Below are positions 62,014 to 64,000 of a stretch of DNA of 64,000 bases, one piece after another. The DNA is taken from the NCBI GenBank assembly GCA_035293945.1, contig DATGLV010000037.1, positions 186,001-250,000 of the forward strand, read 5' to 3'. Under the pieces are notes generated by a model, which was not told where the DNA came from, did not search any database, and was given only the letters and a program-made list of their open reading frames with translations. The position numbers were made by a program, and so were the translations under genes. The DNA comes from VAZQ01 sp035293945 (GTDB taxonomy: Bacteria > Pseudomonadota > Alphaproteobacteria > Rhizobiales > Xanthobacteraceae). Every line of letters begins with the position of its first letter. The first letter of the stretch is position 1.

Positions 62014-64000
62014 ATGCGGATCGAGCGGCGCTACACCAAAGAAGGACAATCGCCCTATGCGGATATTGCATTCCGCCTGACCGGCAGCGAAATCCGCAAT
62101 CCGGACGGCTCGGTGGTGTTCAAGGCCGAGAACGTGGAGGTGCCGGAGTTCTGGTCGCAGGTCGCCGCCGACGTATTGGCGCAGAAATATTTCCGCAAGG
62201 CCGGTGTGCCCGCGCGCCTCAAGAAGGTTGAGGAGCCGACTGTTCCGTCGTGGCTGTGGCGTTCCGTGGCGGATGCCGAAGCGCTCGAGCTGTTGCCGGA
62301 GAAGGAGCGTTTCGTCGGCGAGACGTCTTCCAAGCAGGTGTTCGAGCGGCTTGCCGGAACCTGGACCTATTGGGGCTGGAAGGGCCGCTATTTCGCCGCG
62401 GAGGAGGACGCACGCGCCTTCTTCGACGAGCTCGTCTACATGCTGGCCATGCAGATGGCGGCGCCCAACTCGCCGCAATGGTTCAACACCGGGCTGCACT
62501 GGGCCTATGGCATCGACGGGCCGAGCCAGGGCCATTTCTACGTCGATTTTTCCACCGGCAAGCTCATCAAGTCGAAGTCGGCCTACGAGCATCCGCAGCC
62601 GCACGCCTGCTTCATCCAGTCGATCAAGGATGATCTCGTCAACGAAGGCGGGATCATGGACTTGTGGGTGCGCGAAGCCCGCCTGTTCAAATACGGCTCC
62701 GGCACCGGCACCAATTTCTCCAAGCTGCGCGGCGACGGCGAGAAGCTTGCGGGCGGCGGCCGCTCCTCCGGGTTGATGAGCTTCTTGAAGATCGGCGACC
62801 GCGCCGCCGGCGCCATCAAGTCAGGCGGCACCACGCGCCGCGCCGCCAAGATGGTGATCGTCGACACCGATCACCCCGACATCGAGCAGTTCATCGACTG
62901 GAAGGTGAATGAAGAGCAGAAGGTGGCAAGCCTCGTCACCGGCTCGAAGGTCAACCAGCGGCATCTGCGCGCCATCATCAAGGCCTGCGTGAACTGCGAA
63001 GGCTCGGGCGACGATTGCTTCGATCCGGAGAAGAACCCGGTGCTGCGCCGCGAGGTCAAGGCCGCGCGCCGCAATCATGTGCCCGACGCCTACATCAAGC
63101 GCGTCATTCAGTTCGCCAGGCACGGCTATAGCGATCTTCACTTCCCGGTCTACGACACCGACTGGGATTCGGAGGCCTATCTTACGGTCTCCGGGCAGAA
63201 CTCCAACAACACCGTGCGGGTGACGGACGAGTTCCTGAAAACCGTCGAGGCGGACGGCGAATGGGATTTGACCTGGCGCACCACCGGCAAGGTCGCCAAG
63301 ACGGTGAAAGCGCGCGACCTGTGGGACAAGATCGGTTACGCCGCTTGGGCGAGCGCCGATCCGGGCCTGCAGTTCCACACCACCATCAACGACTGGCACA
63401 CCTGCCCGGCTTCGGGTGAGATCCGCGCCTCCAATCCATGCTCGGAATACATGTTCCTGGACGACACGGCCTGCAATCTCGCCTCGCTTAATCTGCTGGC
63501 CTTCCACTCGGCGCAGCCTTCGCCCGCAAGCGAGGGCCTCGCCGTCCCCTCCCCGGCGAGCGGGGGAGGGTCAGGGAGGGGCGCCAGTATGGGCTTCGAC
63601 CTCGAAGGCTACGAACACGCGGTGCGCCTCTGGACTGTCGTGCTCGAAATCTCGGTCCTGATGGCGCAGTTCCCCTCGCGTGAGATCGCGCAGCTCTCCT
63701 TCGAGTTCCGCACGCTGGGCCTGGGCTATGCCAATATCGGCGGCCTCTTGATGTCGTCCGGCATCCCGTATGACAGCGAGGCGGGCCGCCAGATCTGCGG
63801 CACCCTGACCGCGATCATGACCGGCATCTCCTATGCGACCTCGGCCGAGATGGCGGCAGAGCTCGGCGCCTTCCCGTCCTACAAGAAAAACCGCGAGCCG
63901 ATGCTGCGGGTCATCCGCAACCATCGCCGCGCCGCGCATGGCGAGCGCTTGGGCTACGAGAAGATCGCAACGCCGCCGGTGCCGCTCGACCACAAGTCCT
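62014..64000 (+). CDS. nrdJ: Vitamin B12-dependent (class II) ribonucleotide reductase, N-terminal part
   Basis: This adenosylcobalamin-dependent enzyme makes deoxyribonucleotides with or without oxygen. About 660 residues are in the window. Hallmarks are LAMQMAAPNSPQWFNTGLHWAYGI, FKYGSGTGTNFSKLRGDGEKLAGGG, the Cys-bearing CVNCEGSGDDC and the active-site loop SNPCSEYMFLDDTACNLASLNLL. After FH (near residue 498) there is a ~26-residue Pro/Ser/Gly-rich insertion encoded by a palindromic repeat, before GFDLEGYEHAVRLW resumes the family sequence. AAGGGG precedes the ATG. The gene continues past the right edge. Confidence 0.96.
   Translation, partial: MRIERRYTKEGQSPYADIAFRLTGSEIRNPDGSVVFKAENVEVPEFWSQVAADVLAQKYFRKAGVPARLKKVEEPTVPSWLWRSVADAEALELLPEKERFVGETSSKQVFERLAGTWTYWGWKGRYFAAEEDARAFFDELVYMLAMQMAAPNSPQWFNTGLHWAYGIDGPSQGHFYVDFSTGKLIKSKSAYEHPQPHACFIQSIKDDLVNEGGIMDLWVREARLFKYGSGTGTNFSKLRGDGEKLAGGGRSSGLMSFLKIGDRAAGAIKSGGTTRRAAKMVIVDTDHPDIEQFIDWKVNEEQKVASLVTGSKVNQRHLRAIIKACVNCEGSGDDCFDPEKNPVLRREVKAARRNHVPDAYIKRVIQFARHGYSDLHFPVYDTDWDSEAYLTVSGQNSNNTVRVTDEFLKTVEADGEWDLTWRTTGKVAKTVKARDLWDKIGYAAWASADPGLQFHTTINDWHTCPASGEIRASNPCSEYMFLDDTACNLASLNLLAFHSAQPSPASEGLAVPSPASGGGSGRGASMGFDLEGYEHAVRLWTVVLEISVLMAQFPSREIAQLSFEFRTLGLGYANIGGLLMSSGIPYDSEAGRQICGTLTAIMTGISYATSAEMAAELGAFPSYKKNREPMLRVIRNHRRAAHGERLGYEKIATPPVPLDHKS
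63511..63588. repeat. Palindromic repeat inserted in-frame within nrdJ
   Basis: It contains CCCTCCCC-N8-GGGGAGGG (63547-63570), a strong hairpin of a type normally found between genes, flanked by further GGGAGGGG. Read in frame it has no stop and adds about 26 residues (PSPASEG, PSPASGGGSG). The limits are approximate, set by where family similarity stops and resumes. Confidence 0.65.

Noticed and set aside
61519..62604. Long minus-strand ORF opposite nrdJ and its leader
   Set aside because: It is the mirror frame of a clear nrdJ coding region and shows no protein family features.

Overview
The window comes from a GC-rich alphaproteobacterium of the order Hyphomicrobiales (Rhizobiales), probably near Xanthobacteraceae/Bradyrhizobiaceae. 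Support for this is the core gene order rne / amidase / PBP1a / prfB and DsbA / aroQ / accB / accC / aat / DUF2155 / NDUFA12, a B12-dependent ribonucleotide reductase, sigma-32-type promoters, a ROSE-like thermometer, a PHB depolymerase and Bug (TctC) binding proteins. This placement is inferred from family knowledge only. I saw no rRNA, tRNA, CRISPR array, phage gene or transposase.

Region 1 (1-4.95 kb) is a heat-shock block. groES-groEL runs leftward off the edge, and a divergent Hsp20 gene has a ROSE-like RNA thermometer over its ribosome site. Three small uncharacterised ORFs follow, then a PAP2 membrane phosphatase and a formate/nitrite-transporter-family channel. Region 2 (5.2-7.8 kb) is a two-gene unit: a LamG-like protein and a large protein with weak Vps62-like features plus a glycine-zipper segment.

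Region 3 (8.0-15.5 kb) is an envelope cluster. It holds three paralogous secreted proteins of unknown function (two conserved cysteines, C-terminus PDF), a secreted beta-rich protein, a HbpS/GlcG-like protein, NnrS, a ferric-reductase-like membrane protein and a TctC receptor. Region 4 (15.7-27.2 kb) is housekeeping: prfB with its +1 programmed frameshift, PBP1a, an N-acetylmuramoyl-L-alanine amidase, RNase E behind a ~0.9 kb non-coding leader, and an aldolase/dehydrogenase fusion.

Region 5 (27.4-39.4 kb) is the most coherent system: a nickel-import regulon. nikR, a NiCoT permease and a von Willebrand-A protein form one operon with a NikR box in front. Next is a leftward operon of TonB-dependent receptor, ExbB, ExbD and TonB. 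Divergent from it is a five-gene NikABCDE-type ABC importer. The shared intergenic region has two NikR-type boxes (NNATGC-N16-TCATAC) exactly 40 bp apart. Together these give outer-membrane capture, energised passage, inner-membrane import by two routes, and a nickel sensor.

Region 6 (39.4-47.5 kb) has PHB depolymerase, a glutathione transferase, a CheB-CheR-PAS fusion with an apparent -1 frameshift, a DUF6894 protein, a Crp/Fnr regulator and an aminotransferase. Region 7 (47.8-57.8 kb) is the M48 protease / DsbA / aroQ / accBC / aat / DUF2155 / NDUFA12 core block, interrupted by a leftward copper operon (DUF2946, YcnI, CopCD). Region 8 (58-64 kb) has an MscS channel, a tandem 146-bp repeat, a second TctC receptor, a small secreted protein, and nrdJ running off the right edge. 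nrdJ has a long structured leader and an in-frame insertion of a palindromic repeat.
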